The notes under the pieces: generated by a model
What the model was told of the DNA's origin: nothing
What the model saw: the letters and a program-made list of their open reading frames with translations, nothing else
Database searches by the model: none
From: Endozoicomonas sp. SCSIO W0465
Lineage (GTDB): Bacteria > Pseudomonadota > Gammaproteobacteria > Pseudomonadales > Endozoicomonadaceae
Assembly: GCF_023716865.1 (NCBI RefSeq)
Contig: NZ_CP092417.1
Location: 1,590,001 to 1,654,000, forward strand
Direction of reading: 5' to 3'
DNA: 64,000 bases
In this document: positions 45,085 to 53,256 of the stretch, in pieces
How the letters are laid out: each line of letters begins with the position of its first letter
How positions within the stretch are numbered: the first letter of the stretch is position 1
Translations under genes and position numbers: made by a program

Positions 45085-45945
45085 TTATAAATAGTCGATC
45101 GCCAAGTCTGTAGCAAAAATCGCTACATTGAGTAAAAGCATCCAGAGATGGCCATTAAAATAAAAACCACCGTTGGCGTCAGAAAAATAGCCTGCGCATC
45201 GACAGTCCCATTTCAATGCCGCTGAGTCGAGAGCCAGTGACAGGATATGGTTGGCATAGGGGTGTTCAGCCAACATTGCCATGATGTTTGTCAGGGTTTC
45301 CGTCCAACCTTCTTCCCTATCTTTTGAAGAAAGGTTAAAGCGGTCACTCTTATCATTTAGGTCTTTATTTGTTTTTTGCTCAGACCAGAAAAAATAAGGG
45401 CTGAAATAGCTCCATCCGTGATGCAGCATGCTGGCAACATAATAGGTGAAGAAAAATATTTGGGTGTTTGTCACTATTTTAGGTTGTCCTGAGCATGGAC
45501 AAACGGGGGGCCATAATAGTTTGCTGCCAGAATCCCACACCTTGTATGCATGGACGGCCAAATAGGCCCACATCAGCAGATTTCGGGTAGTTAATAACAC
45601 CTGCTTTGTTTCATGGTAGGGACTATGAGAGATCAAAATAACTGAAGGATCATTATGGTCATCTGATCCGGAGAGCTTACAGTCTGTGTTTTTCAGCGCC
45701 TCCAGTTTTTCAATGCTGTCCTTGCTTGAAATTGTGCAGAAGGAGCTTTTTCCATGTTCATTGATGGTTGTATAGCTTGCTGACATTGAGACATTTGCAG
45801 TTTCTTCTTTGACCGTGTTGGACAGACATGGGAGAGAACAGGTCAGTAGAAGGTAGAAAATTCCTGTAAACTGAAACCCTAATAAATTTCGTATTCTTCT
45901 CTTGCTGTTAACACTCTTTGCAACAGCACAGGTATTGTTTGACAT
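45085..45945 (-). CDS. Orphan AT-rich membrane protein, 286 residues
   Basis: I do not recognise a family. Residues 20-42 are a signal peptide or first membrane segment (GIFYLLLTCSLPCL). Hydrophobic stretches follow near 120-135, 165-180 and at the C-terminus (LWMLLLNVAIFATDLAIDYL). Ten or so cysteines are present, including PPVCPCSG and DCRCAG. The base composition is lower in GC than the flanking uvrA, which suggests transfer. It lies between uvrA and an IS630 element. It would precede uvrA in transcription, 38 bases away. Confidence 0.6.
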   Translation of the reverse strand: MSNNTCAVAKSVNSKRRIRNLLGFQFTGIFYLLLTCSLPCLSNTVKEETANVSMSASYTTINEHGKSSFCTISSKDSIEKLEALKNTDCKLSGSDDHNDPSVILISHSPYHETKQVLLTTRNLLMWAYLAVHAYKVWDSGSKLLWPPVCPCSGQPKIVTNTQIFFFTYYVASMLHHGWSYFSPYFFWSEQKTNKDLNDKSDRFNLSSKDREEGWTETLTNIMAMLAEHPYANHILSLALDSAALKWDCRCAGYFSDANGGFYFNGHLWMLLLNVAIFATDLAIDYL

Positions 45946-45986
45946 GGATAGTGTTTATAACTCTGGTATAAGAAGTTAAACAGCTA

Positions 45987-47169
45987 AGTAGTTGATAATT
46001 TGCTTTCGGATAAATTGACTGAACGATTATTTAGTATTTGCAAACGAAATCATATGACTCTCTCCAAATGAAGCGAACACTCGTTCAACTTCCTTTTCAA
46101 ATTCCGTGAAACTCTTGATTGACAATAGATTGAGCCATTCATACTTTACTTTCCTCCACAGGATCTCAATCAGATTGAGTTCAGGTGAATATGTTGGAAG
46201 AAAGCAGATCAGTAACTTTTTCTCAAGAGTCCAGTCAGCGATTCTGTCACGAAACTTTTTGCTGGTATGAATACTGGCATTGTCCACCATAACTACGGTG
46301 TAGCGGTCATTTGAACTGTATTTTTCATCCTCCATTTTCTCTGCGAAGTCGTCAAAGGCTGCAATCACTGTATCACTATTCACAGAGCCCACAACAGGGT
46401 AATGAAACAGCTCACAGCTCCGATTCATAAAGCCCAGCACGTTGATGCGCTTACTTTTGACTGATGGAATTCTGAGCTGCTTTCCTTTTTCCTGCCAGCC
46501 ATATGGCACACAAGGTTCTTGAGTAAATCCGGACTCATCAAAATAAAACAAGTTTATTAACCCTTTGCGCTCAGCTTCCTGGGCGTCTTTCAGTGCAGTT
46601 TTACAACGCTGGAAATGCTCTTCGTCCCGTTTATGTTTGCACGATTTACGGAGTCTTTTGTAAACCAGTCCTAACTTTTTTACGATGTTGGCCAGAGTAA
46701 GTTTTGATGAGGATTTACCGGTCTCATCCTCAATTTTGGATTTTACATACGATAAACGACGAGGCTCTTCTGCTACTAACTCTTTTATGCGTTGCACTTC
46801 AGATTCATCATATATGCAAGATCTTCCACCACCATGTTTCTTATACAATGCACGAATACCATAGTCCTCCCAATCATCAATCCATTGGGAAACGGTCTGA
46901 TATTTAATCTCAAGGATTTCTGCAATTTGCTCAAGGGTAAAGCCTCGATTACTCAATAGAAGACCATGAGCTCTTTCCCTGATACACCTCAGAGGGCCGT
47001 AGTGCTTGGCGTATTTCAAAGTTAATACAACAGCTTCATCAGTGATATTGACATACTTCATAGGTTGGGGACGTTTTAGTTCAAGACCCACTTATAATAG
47101 ATTAAGGATCTATTTCTTTGTCTGCCTGATAGTACGATCAAAATATCCATAAGCAAACTTTTAACTACT
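45987..47169 (-). mobile_element. IS630-family insertion sequence
   Basis: A 1183-bp element whose ends are imperfect inverted repeats starting AGTAGTT and containing TTTGCTT. TA stands directly outside on both sides (45985-45986 and 47170-47171), the TA duplication characteristic of IS630/Tc1-mariner elements. Confidence 0.85.
46027..47091 (-). CDS. IS630 family transposase
   Basis: A 354-residue transposase. The N-terminus has a helix-turn-helix (FTLEQIAEILEIKYQTVSQWI). The DDE core shows LFYFDESGFTQEP (first Asp), VVMVDNASIHTSK (second Asp) and LPTYSPELNLIEILWRKVK (Glu). The frame is intact. ATG 47061 (MKYVNITDE) is an alternative start. Confidence 0.94.
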   Translation of the reverse strand: MGLELKRPQPMKYVNITDEAVVLTLKYAKHYGPLRCIRERAHGLLLSNRGFTLEQIAEILEIKYQTVSQWIDDWEDYGIRALYKKHGGGRSCIYDESEVQRIKELVAEEPRRLSYVKSKIEDETGKSSSKLTLANIVKKLGLVYKRLRKSCKHKRDEEHFQRCKTALKDAQEAERKGLINLFYFDESGFTQEPCVPYGWQEKGKQLRIPSVKSKRINVLGFMNRSCELFHYPVVGSVNSDTVIAAFDDFAEKMEDEKYSSNDRYTVVMVDNASIHTSKKFRDRIADWTLEKKLLICFLPTYSPELNLIEILWRKVKYEWLNLLSIKSFTEFEKEVERVFASFGESHMISFANTK

Positions 47170-47414
47170 TATGATTGAGTTAACTTATAGTCAACATGTC
47201 ATGGTTGAAACAGTGACATTTTGTCGCAGAGGCCAGGGTCGATCGACGTTTCCTTGCATGCTGCACCCAGTCCAAGGGTGACATCGTAGAGTTGTTCAGT
47301 AGCTGGAATAATGATCGGCTGATCCCGGTATGAGAAGGTATTCTGAGGGCTTTTGACAGGAGAGCCAGTCAGTTCATACGTTATGAACTGACTGTACCAG
47401 GGAAATGGAGGCTA

Positions 47415-48464
47415 TCAGGAAGCCGTGGCTGTCAGGCGATGAGCCCACTTGGTTTTTGCTGCCTGTTGCATATCCACCACTTCGTCACTTTCATCAACGA
47501 TTTCCCGTCCAAGCAGGGTTTCAATCATGTCTTCCAGTGTCACGATACCGCGAATATCGCCATATTCGGTGACCACCATGGCGATATGACTGCGTTGTTC
47601 CAGGAACGTGGCCATCAGTTTCGGTAATGGTTCCTTTTCAAGAATGGCAATAATCGGACGCTTCAGGCTTTCCAGTGTTGTATTGCCACCTTCCCGAAGG
47701 TGGGAGATCAGAATGTCATTTCTCATGACAAAGCCATTGATATCATCCGGGTCTTCACCGTAAACAGGGATACGTGAGAAGCTGGAACCAGTGAACTCCT
47801 TCATATAAGCATCAGTGGTCGTTGATTCTGGCAATGAAAACAGCACTGAACGAGGGGTCATGATTTCCACAATTTGCAGATCACGAAACTTCAGCATGTT
47901 TTTCATCAACTCAGACTCGACACCCTGAAGGGCACCTACCTGGAAGCCGAGATCGGCCATCGCCTGAATCTCATCACGCAGATAAGGATTCGTTTTATCC
48001 TTTGGACCAAGCTTGCTGGTCAGTAACTCAGTAATCCAGATAATGGGCAGCAGCAGCTTAACCATAAAGCGCACACCAATGGCCATTACCGGAACCAGAG
48101 ATTGCCACCAGGAGGCACCAATGGTCTTTGGAATAATTTCAGACAACACCAGGATCAGTAAGGTCAGCACGGCTGAAAAAACACCAACAGAGGCATCACC
48201 AAAGACTTTTGCTGCCTGGGCGCCAGCACTTGCAGCACCAATGGTGTGAGCAATGGTATTCAGGGTGAGGATGGCGGCCAGAGGGCGGTCAATATGATCA
48301 TGCAACTCCCGAATAATTTTTGCCCATTTGCTGTTTTTCTGCTCAAGGCTAACCACATAGGCTGGGGAGATACTGAGTAGGACGGCTTCAAACACCGAAC
48401 AAATAAAGGACACCGCAATAGCGATGACAATATACGCAACAAGCGTAACCACGTATGGCTCCAA
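47415..48464 (-). CDS. CNNM/CorC-type membrane protein with CBS domains
   Basis: A 349-residue protein with an N-terminal DUF21 membrane domain of 4 segments (residues 5-150; SFICSVFEAVLLSISPAYV at the start, LSEIIPKTIGA near 110) followed by a CBS pair (VEIMTPRSVLFSLPES near 200, then VVTEYGDIRGIVTLEDMIETLLG near 300). The family includes magnesium or cobalt efflux and so-called hemolysin-like proteins. No C-terminal CorC-HlyC domain is present. It is a single gene. Confidence 0.9.
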   Translation of the reverse strand: MEPYVVTLVAYIVIAIAVSFICSVFEAVLLSISPAYVVSLEQKNSKWAKIIRELHDHIDRPLAAILTLNTIAHTIGAASAGAQAAKVFGDASVGVFSAVLTLLILVLSEIIPKTIGASWWQSLVPVMAIGVRFMVKLLLPIIWITELLTSKLGPKDKTNPYLRDEIQAMADLGFQVGALQGVESELMKNMLKFRDLQIVEIMTPRSVLFSLPESTTTDAYMKEFTGSSFSRIPVYGEDPDDINGFVMRNDILISHLREGGNTTLESLKRPIIAILEKEPLPKLMATFLEQRSHIAMVVTEYGDIRGIVTLEDMIETLLGREIVDESDEVVDMQQAAKTKWAHRLTATAS

Positions 48465-48554
48465 AGGTAATCAAGGGAACGGTATTCTAGCCTGAGAATT
48501 TGATCTTTGGCGATAGAAATTTCCGATCATTACACCGTATTTATAATCAGTCGC

Positions 48555-48815
48555 TTAAGCAGTCTGCTTTTTGGGAAGAAGGTATTTCCGCTCAGGCCAC
48601 CCCACAGTGCCGTAGACAATTTCAGCCTGCTGCTTACTGGTGATGTATTCAAGGTATCGGCGGACTGTGGTTTCGCTGACCACGATGAATTGACCAACCT
48701 CTTCAGCATTCAATACTGCCTTTTCATCAGAGAAAACACCGCGCACTTTATTCAGTGTTAAGGCATCTATCCACTGCAGTTGAATAGCCCCTGTACTCAG
48801 GGGCTGACTCTTTGA
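48555..48815 (-). pseudogene. C-terminal remnant of a CitB/DcuR-type response regulator
   Basis: The frame is open from the end of dnaJ and encodes LQWIDALTLNKVRGVF, then LNAEEVGQFIVVSETTVRRY and LEYITSKQQAEIVYGTVGWP. This is the helix-turn-helix output domain of the DcuR/CitB family, which usually controls dicarboxylate use. The receiver domain is gone and no start with a ribosome site is seen. One residue of the usual GTVGRPER is changed to Trp. No partner sensor kinase is nearby. Confidence 0.7.
48786..48805 (-). terminator. Hairpin after dnaJ
   Basis: AGCCCCTG (48786-48793) pairs with CAGGGGCT (48798-48805) around a 4-base loop, 13 bases past the dnaJ stop. There is no strong T run. It lies inside the regulator remnant. 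Confidence 0.5.
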
Positions 48816-48817
48816 GA

Positions 48818-49960
48818 TCAGGATGTCATATCATCAAAGAATTTTTTCACACCATCAAAGAAGGACTGTTTTTTAGGCGACTGGTGACCAGCACCTTCTT
48901 TTTTGAAGGTTTCGTCCAGTTCCTTGAGCAGTTCTTTCTGACGCTCGGTCAGTTTCACCGGGGTCTCAACCACAACACGGCACATAAGATCACCAGCACT
49001 GCCACCACGGACAGGGATAACCCCCTTGCCACGCAGACGGAACAACTTGCCCGTCTGGGTTTCAGCTGGAATTTTCAGCTTCACACGGCCTTCAAGGGTA
49101 GGCACTTCCAGTTCGCCGCCCAGTGCAGCATCGACAAATGTGATGGGTACTTCACAATACAGATGCTTACCATCACGCTGGAAGATCGGATGATCAGCAA
49201 CGCTAACCTGAACATACAGGTCACCGGCCGGACCGCCATTCACGCCCGCTTCACCTTCACCGGCCAGACGAATACGGTCGCCAGTATCAACACCGGGAGG
49301 GATCTTGACAGAGAGGGTCTTGTATTCCTGAACGCGGCCCTCACCGTGGCAGACGTTACAGGGATCCTTGATCATCTTGCCAGTGCCGCGACAGTCAGGG
49401 CAGGTCTGTTGTACGGAGAAAAAGCCCTGCTGCATGCGCACCTGACCAATACCACCACAGGTGGTACAGCCGACAGGCTGTGTGCCTTTTTTTGCACCGG
49501 AGCCATCACATTCAGTACAGCTGACCAGTGTCGGTATCCGGATTTTTTTAGTGACGCCGCGAACGGCCTCTTCCAGGCTGAGTTCCAGCTGATAACGAAG
49601 GTCTGCGCCACGCTGCACGGAACTGCGGCTGCGGCCACCGCCAGCACCGAAAATGTCACCAAAGACATCCCCGAAAATATCGCCGAAATTACCACCGGCA
49701 AAACCGCCAGCACCGCCCATGCCACCCATGTTCGGGTCAACACCGGCATGGCCGTATTGATCGTAGGCCGCTTTTTTCTGGTTGTCGGAAAGGATTTCAA
49801 ACGCTTCGTTAACTTCCTTGAAGCTCTCTTCCGCTGCTTTATCACCCGGGTTACGGTCCGGATGATATTTCATGGCCATACGACGATAGGCCTTTTTTAT
49901 GTCCTTGTCCGAAGCGCTCCTGTCTACACCCAGCACTTCGTAGTAGTCGCGTTTTGACAT
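48818..49960 (-). CDS. dnaJ: Co-chaperone DnaJ
   Basis: The J-domain protein that delivers substrates to DnaK and stimulates its ATPase. In order: a J-domain with HPDRNPGD near 33, a Gly/Phe-rich linker (GGMGGAGGFAGGNFGDIFGD), four CxxCxGxG zinc motifs (CTECDGSGAKKG, CTTCGGIGQV, CPDCRGTGKM, CNVCHGEGRV) and the C-terminal substrate-binding domains. It has 380 residues, close to normal. It is 324 bases after dnaK on the same strand. Confidence 0.98.
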   Translation of the reverse strand: MSKRDYYEVLGVDRSASDKDIKKAYRRMAMKYHPDRNPGDKAAEESFKEVNEAFEILSDNQKKAAYDQYGHAGVDPNMGGMGGAGGFAGGNFGDIFGDVFGDIFGAGGGRSRSSVQRGADLRYQLELSLEEAVRGVTKKIRIPTLVSCTECDGSGAKKGTQPVGCTTCGGIGQVRMQQGFFSVQQTCPDCRGTGKMIKDPCNVCHGEGRVQEYKTLSVKIPPGVDTGDRIRLAGEGEAGVNGGPAGDLYVQVSVADHPIFQRDGKHLYCEVPITFVDAALGGELEVPTLEGRVKLKIPAETQTGKLFRLRGKGVIPVRGGSAGDLMCRVVVETPVKLTERQKELLKELDETFKKEGAGHQSPKKQSFFDGVKKFFDDMTS

Positions 49961-50284
49961 CAGAAAAATCCTGAGCTAGCTGCATTCACCAGTCGAGCAT
50001 GAAAACACAGAGCTAACTGGATTCATGGTCAAGTCTGACAAAGCCATCATTTTTGATATATACGACAACGCGGGAGTTAAACCCATCGAGTCTTCCGGAA
50101 CCGTATTGCACTGGTAACCTGAACTGAAATCCATCGTTAATGCTACTTACCATAGTGACTGCTATGACTCGTCGCTTCGTTGTCTTTCCATTCAGCTGAC
50201 CGTACTCATCACGAGGTTAGAAGAGTTGATCGGTATAATCCCGCGTTGTGACCAGATCATCAGTCATTGATGATCAATTGGGTC
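49961..50284. other. dnaK-dnaJ intergenic region
   Basis: No gene is seen. A hairpin just past the dnaK stop (GATCATCA 50257-50264 with TGATGATC 50270-50277) lacks a T run and may be an attenuator or stabiliser. The gap is longer than usual for this pair. I found no clear sigma32 promoter in it. Confidence 0.4.
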
Positions 50285-52219
50285 TTACTTCTTGTCATCC
50301 TTTACTTCTTCAAACTCAGCGTCAACCGCGTCGTCAGCAGCATCAGCTTTCTGACCAGCACTGGCGTCAGCCTGGGCTTCGCCCTGCTGTTGTTGAGCTT
50401 CAGCATACATCTTCTGGGCCAGACCTGCAGATGCTTCAGACAGGGTCTTGGTCTTGGCTTCGATCTCTTCCTTATCGTCACCTTTGACAGCAGCTTCAAC
50501 GTCTTCGATAGCCTTGGTGATGGCAGCCTTCTCTTCTTCAGTGGCCTTGTCACCGGCTTCTTCCAGCGTCTTGCGGGTAGCGTGAGCCAAACCATCAGCC
50601 TGGTTACGGGCCGCAGCCAGCTCTTCGAACTTCTTGTCGTCTGCCGCGTTGGCTTCTGCATCCTTGACCATTTGATCGATCTCTTCGTCAGACAGACCGG
50701 AAGATGCCTTGATGACAATAGACTGTTCTTTACCAGTTGCCTTGTCTTTTGCAGAAACATTCAGAATACCGTTAGCGTCCAGGTCGAAGCTGACTTCGAT
50801 CTGTGGCATGCCACGGGGTGCCGGAGGAATGTCGGCCAGGTCAAAACGGCCCAGGGACTTGTTGTGAGTCGCCTGCTTGCGCTCCCCCTGGAGCACGTGA
50901 ATGGTAACTGCGCCCTGGTTGTCGTCAGCCGTAGAGAACACCTGGGACTTTTTGGTCGGGATGGTGGTGTTCTTTTCGATCAGTGGCGTCATGACGCCAC
51001 CCATGGTTTCGATACCCAGGGTCAGCGGGGTTACGTCCAGCAGCAGAACGTCTTTAACGTCACCGGCCAGAACCGCAGCCTGGATGGAAGCGCCCATGGC
51101 AACCGCTTCGTCAGGGTTAACATCCTTACGAGGCTCCTTACCAAAGAACTCGGCCACTTTCTTCTGAACCAGTGGCATACGGGTCTGACCACCCACCAGG
51201 ATAACTTCGTCGATATCAGACAGGTCCAGGTCTGAGTCCTTAACCGCGATGCGGCATGGTTCCAGGGATCGGGCAACCAGGTCTTCTACCAGTGATTCCA
51301 GTTTGGCACGGCTGACTTTAACGTTCAGGTGCTTGGGGCCTGTCTGATCGGCGGTAATGTAAGGCAGATTGACGTCGGTCTGCTGAGTGGAAGACAGTTC
51401 AATCTTGGCTTTCTCAGCGGCTTCTTTCAGACGCTGCATGGCCAGTGGGTCACCTTTCAGGTCAATGCCCTGGTCTTTTTTGAATTCGTCAGCAAGGTAT
51501 TCGATCAGACGCAGGTCGAAGTCTTCACCCCCCAGAAAGGTGTCACCGTTGGTGGCCAGTACTTCAAACTGGTGCTCGCCATCAACGTCAGCGATTTCAA
51601 TGATGGATACGTCAAAGGTACCGCCACCCAGGTCATAAACCGCGATGGTCTGGTCGCCTTTTTTCTTATCCATGCCGTAAGCCAGCGCTGCAGCCGTTGG
51701 CTCATTGATGATGCGCTTAACGTCCAGACCCGCGATACGGCCCGCATCTTTGGTAGCCTGACGCTGGGAATCGTTGAAGTAAGCAGGAACGGTAATAACC
51801 GCTTCAGTGACTGGCTCGCCCAGATAGTCTTCCGCCGTTTTCTTCATCTTCTTGAGGATTTCGGCAGAGATCTGAGGTGGTGCTTTTTTGTCGCCTTTAA
51901 CCTCAACCCATGCGTCGCCGTTGTCTGCTTCGACGATTTTATAAGGCACCATCTTGATGTCTTTCTGCACGACGTCGTCTTTGAAGCGACGGCCAATCAG
52001 ACGCTTGATGGCAAACAGGGTGTTGTCAGGGTTGGTCACCGCCTGACGTTTGGCCGGTTGGCCTACCAGAATCTCACCATCGTCAGTGTAGGCAATGATG
52101 GAAGGCGTAGTACGCGCGCCTTCAGCGTTTTCAATAACTTTGGATTTTTCACCGTCCAGGATCGCCACACAGGAATTGGTGGTACCCAGATCAATACCGA
52201 TAATTTTGCCTTTACTCAT
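50285..52219 (-). CDS. dnaK: Chaperone DnaK (Hsp70)
   Basis: The Hsp70 chaperone. The ATPase domain starts GKIIGIDLGTTNSCVA and has the phosphate loops YDLGGGTFDVSI and VGGQTRMPLVQ. EPTAAALAYG is present. The linker DVLLLDVTPLTLGIETMGG leads into the substrate-binding domain, and the lid ends in EFEEVKDDKK, the DnaK C-terminus. It has 644 residues. I start at MSKGKIIGID (52219); five more codons upstream are open. It is read from a sigma32-type promoter at 52352-52382. Confidence 0.98.
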   Translation of the reverse strand: MSKGKIIGIDLGTTNSCVAILDGEKSKVIENAEGARTTPSIIAYTDDGEILVGQPAKRQAVTNPDNTLFAIKRLIGRRFKDDVVQKDIKMVPYKIVEADNGDAWVEVKGDKKAPPQISAEILKKMKKTAEDYLGEPVTEAVITVPAYFNDSQRQATKDAGRIAGLDVKRIINEPTAAALAYGMDKKKGDQTIAVYDLGGGTFDVSIIEIADVDGEHQFEVLATNGDTFLGGEDFDLRLIEYLADEFKKDQGIDLKGDPLAMQRLKEAAEKAKIELSSTQQTDVNLPYITADQTGPKHLNVKVSRAKLESLVEDLVARSLEPCRIAVKDSDLDLSDIDEVILVGGQTRMPLVQKKVAEFFGKEPRKDVNPDEAVAMGASIQAAVLAGDVKDVLLLDVTPLTLGIETMGGVMTPLIEKNTTIPTKKSQVFSTADDNQGAVTIHVLQGERKQATHNKSLGRFDLADIPPAPRGMPQIEVSFDLDANGILNVSAKDKATGKEQSIVIKASSGLSDEEIDQMVKDAEANAADDKKFEELAAARNQADGLAHATRKTLEEAGDKATEEEKAAITKAIEDVEAAVKGDDKEEIEAKTKTLSEASAGLAQKMYAEAQQQQGEAQADASAGQKADAADDAVDAEFEEVKDDKK

Positions 52220-52351
52220 TTTGAGTCTCTCCATTGCCCATGGTCAGGGCGGAAAACTTTGAAATCTTTGTTCGCTTCCCAATGGTTTCAACCAGACATT
52301 GAGTCTGGTGAAACAGCACTTAGGTGGTGATTACCACGATCTTGGTTTGCT

Positions 52352-52382
52352 ATATGGGAGCGGCATTTTCATTTTCAAGGGG
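52352..52382 (-). promoter_or_regulatory. Sigma32-type heat-shock promoter of dnaK
   Basis: Read on the minus strand: CCCCTTGAAA (-35), a 13-base spacer, TCCCATAT (-10). The sigma32 consensus is CTTGAAA and CCCCATNT. It lies about 130 bases upstream of dnaK, in the gap after grpE. Confidence 0.82.
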
Positions 52383-52403
52383 CGCCTCCAAGATTCTCGT
52401 ACC

Positions 52404-53021
52404 TTAGGCCCCTTTGGAAACCACAACCATGGCAGGGCGGATAACACGACCGTGCAGTGTGTAGCCCTTCTGGAAGACATTCATCACGGTGTTGGGTTCC
52501 ATATCCGGGTTGGGCACCATGGAAATAGCCTGATGGAAATTCGGGTCGAATGGTTGGCCTTCAGGGTTAACCTGTTCAACATTGAATTTTGCCAGGGCAT
52601 CCAGCAACTGTTTGTGGGTCAGTCGCATGCCTTCAAGCATGGTCTCGTGCTGACCTTCACCCTGTTCTGCGCTTTCAATGCCTTTTTCCAGACTCTCAAC
52701 CACAGGAATCAGTTCGTTGACGAACTTCTCCAGGGCAAACTTATGGGCCTTCTCGACGTCCTGCTCAGCTCGGCGCTTGGTGTTCATGGCTTCGGCATGG
52801 GCGCGCAAGGTCTGGTCTTTGGCTTGTGCAAGTTGCGCTTCCAGCTCTTCAATACGTCTGGCGTTATCATCGTTGTCCTGTTTTTCGGGTTGCTCTTCTG
52901 TAACAGCCGCTTCTTCCAGAATGGGGTCAACGGCGGCTGCTTCAGCATCTGCCGAGATTTCAGCCTCATTGGCTTCAGGTTTCTCGACCTGATCTTCTCC
53001 TTTGGTGTTTTCTGCAGTCAT
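52404..53021 (-). CDS. grpE: Nucleotide exchange factor GrpE
   Basis: Releases ADP from DnaK. An acidic, disordered N-terminus (residues 1-50) is followed by a long coiled-coil helix (EELEAQLAQAKDQTLRAHAEAMNTKRRAEQD, in pieces) and the C-terminal beta domain (VNPEGQPFDPNFHQAISM and NTVMNVFQKGYTLHGRVIRPAMVVV). It has 205 residues, as usual. First gene of the grpE-dnaK-dnaJ cluster. Confidence 0.97.
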   Translation of the reverse strand: MTAENTKGEDQVEKPEANEAEISADAEAAAVDPILEEAAVTEEQPEKQDNDDNARRIEELEAQLAQAKDQTLRAHAEAMNTKRRAEQDVEKAHKFALEKFVNELIPVVESLEKGIESAEQGEGQHETMLEGMRLTHKQLLDALAKFNVEQVNPEGQPFDPNFHQAISMVPNPDMEPNTVMNVFQKGYTLHGRVIRPAMVVVSKGA

Positions 53022-53140
53022 TCCAACGTTTCTCCGGATGTTAATCCAGCCTGAAATGCTGGCTGGAATGTGTCTTCATGGGATGGGCCGGGGCGCTAAT
53101 AGGCAGCCTTGAGGCTAAAGTAAATATCAACTGATTGCCT

Positions 53141-53172
53141 AATATGGGGGTCATGGCAGCTTATTCAAGGGG
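53141..53172 (-). promoter_or_regulatory. Sigma32-type heat-shock promoter of grpE
   Basis: Read on the minus strand: CCCCTTGAAT (-35), a 13-base spacer, CCCCATATT (-10), a near-perfect sigma32 promoter about 120 bases upstream of grpE. It sits back to back with the recN LexA box. Confidence 0.88.
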
Positions 53173-53203
53173 AAATTCTCTTTACCAATTCGGGTTTTAA
53201 GTT

Positions 53204-53223
53204 TACTGTATAAATAAACAGTA
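53204..53223 (+). promoter_or_regulatory. LexA-binding SOS box of recN
   Basis: TACTGTATAAATAAACAGTA matches the SOS consensus CTGT-N8-ACAG with the preferred AT-rich centre. It ends 33 bases before the recN start, so LexA would block the promoter. Confidence 0.92.
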
Positions 53224-53256
53224 ACTCGATAATCAGTTGGGATCGTGAGAACTGCC

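Noticed and set aside
48812..49957. Long plus-strand frame opposite dnaJ (and similar ones opposite dnaK and uvrA)
   Set aside because: These are shadow frames of GC-rich conserved genes; the minus strand encodes intact DnaJ, DnaK and UvrA.
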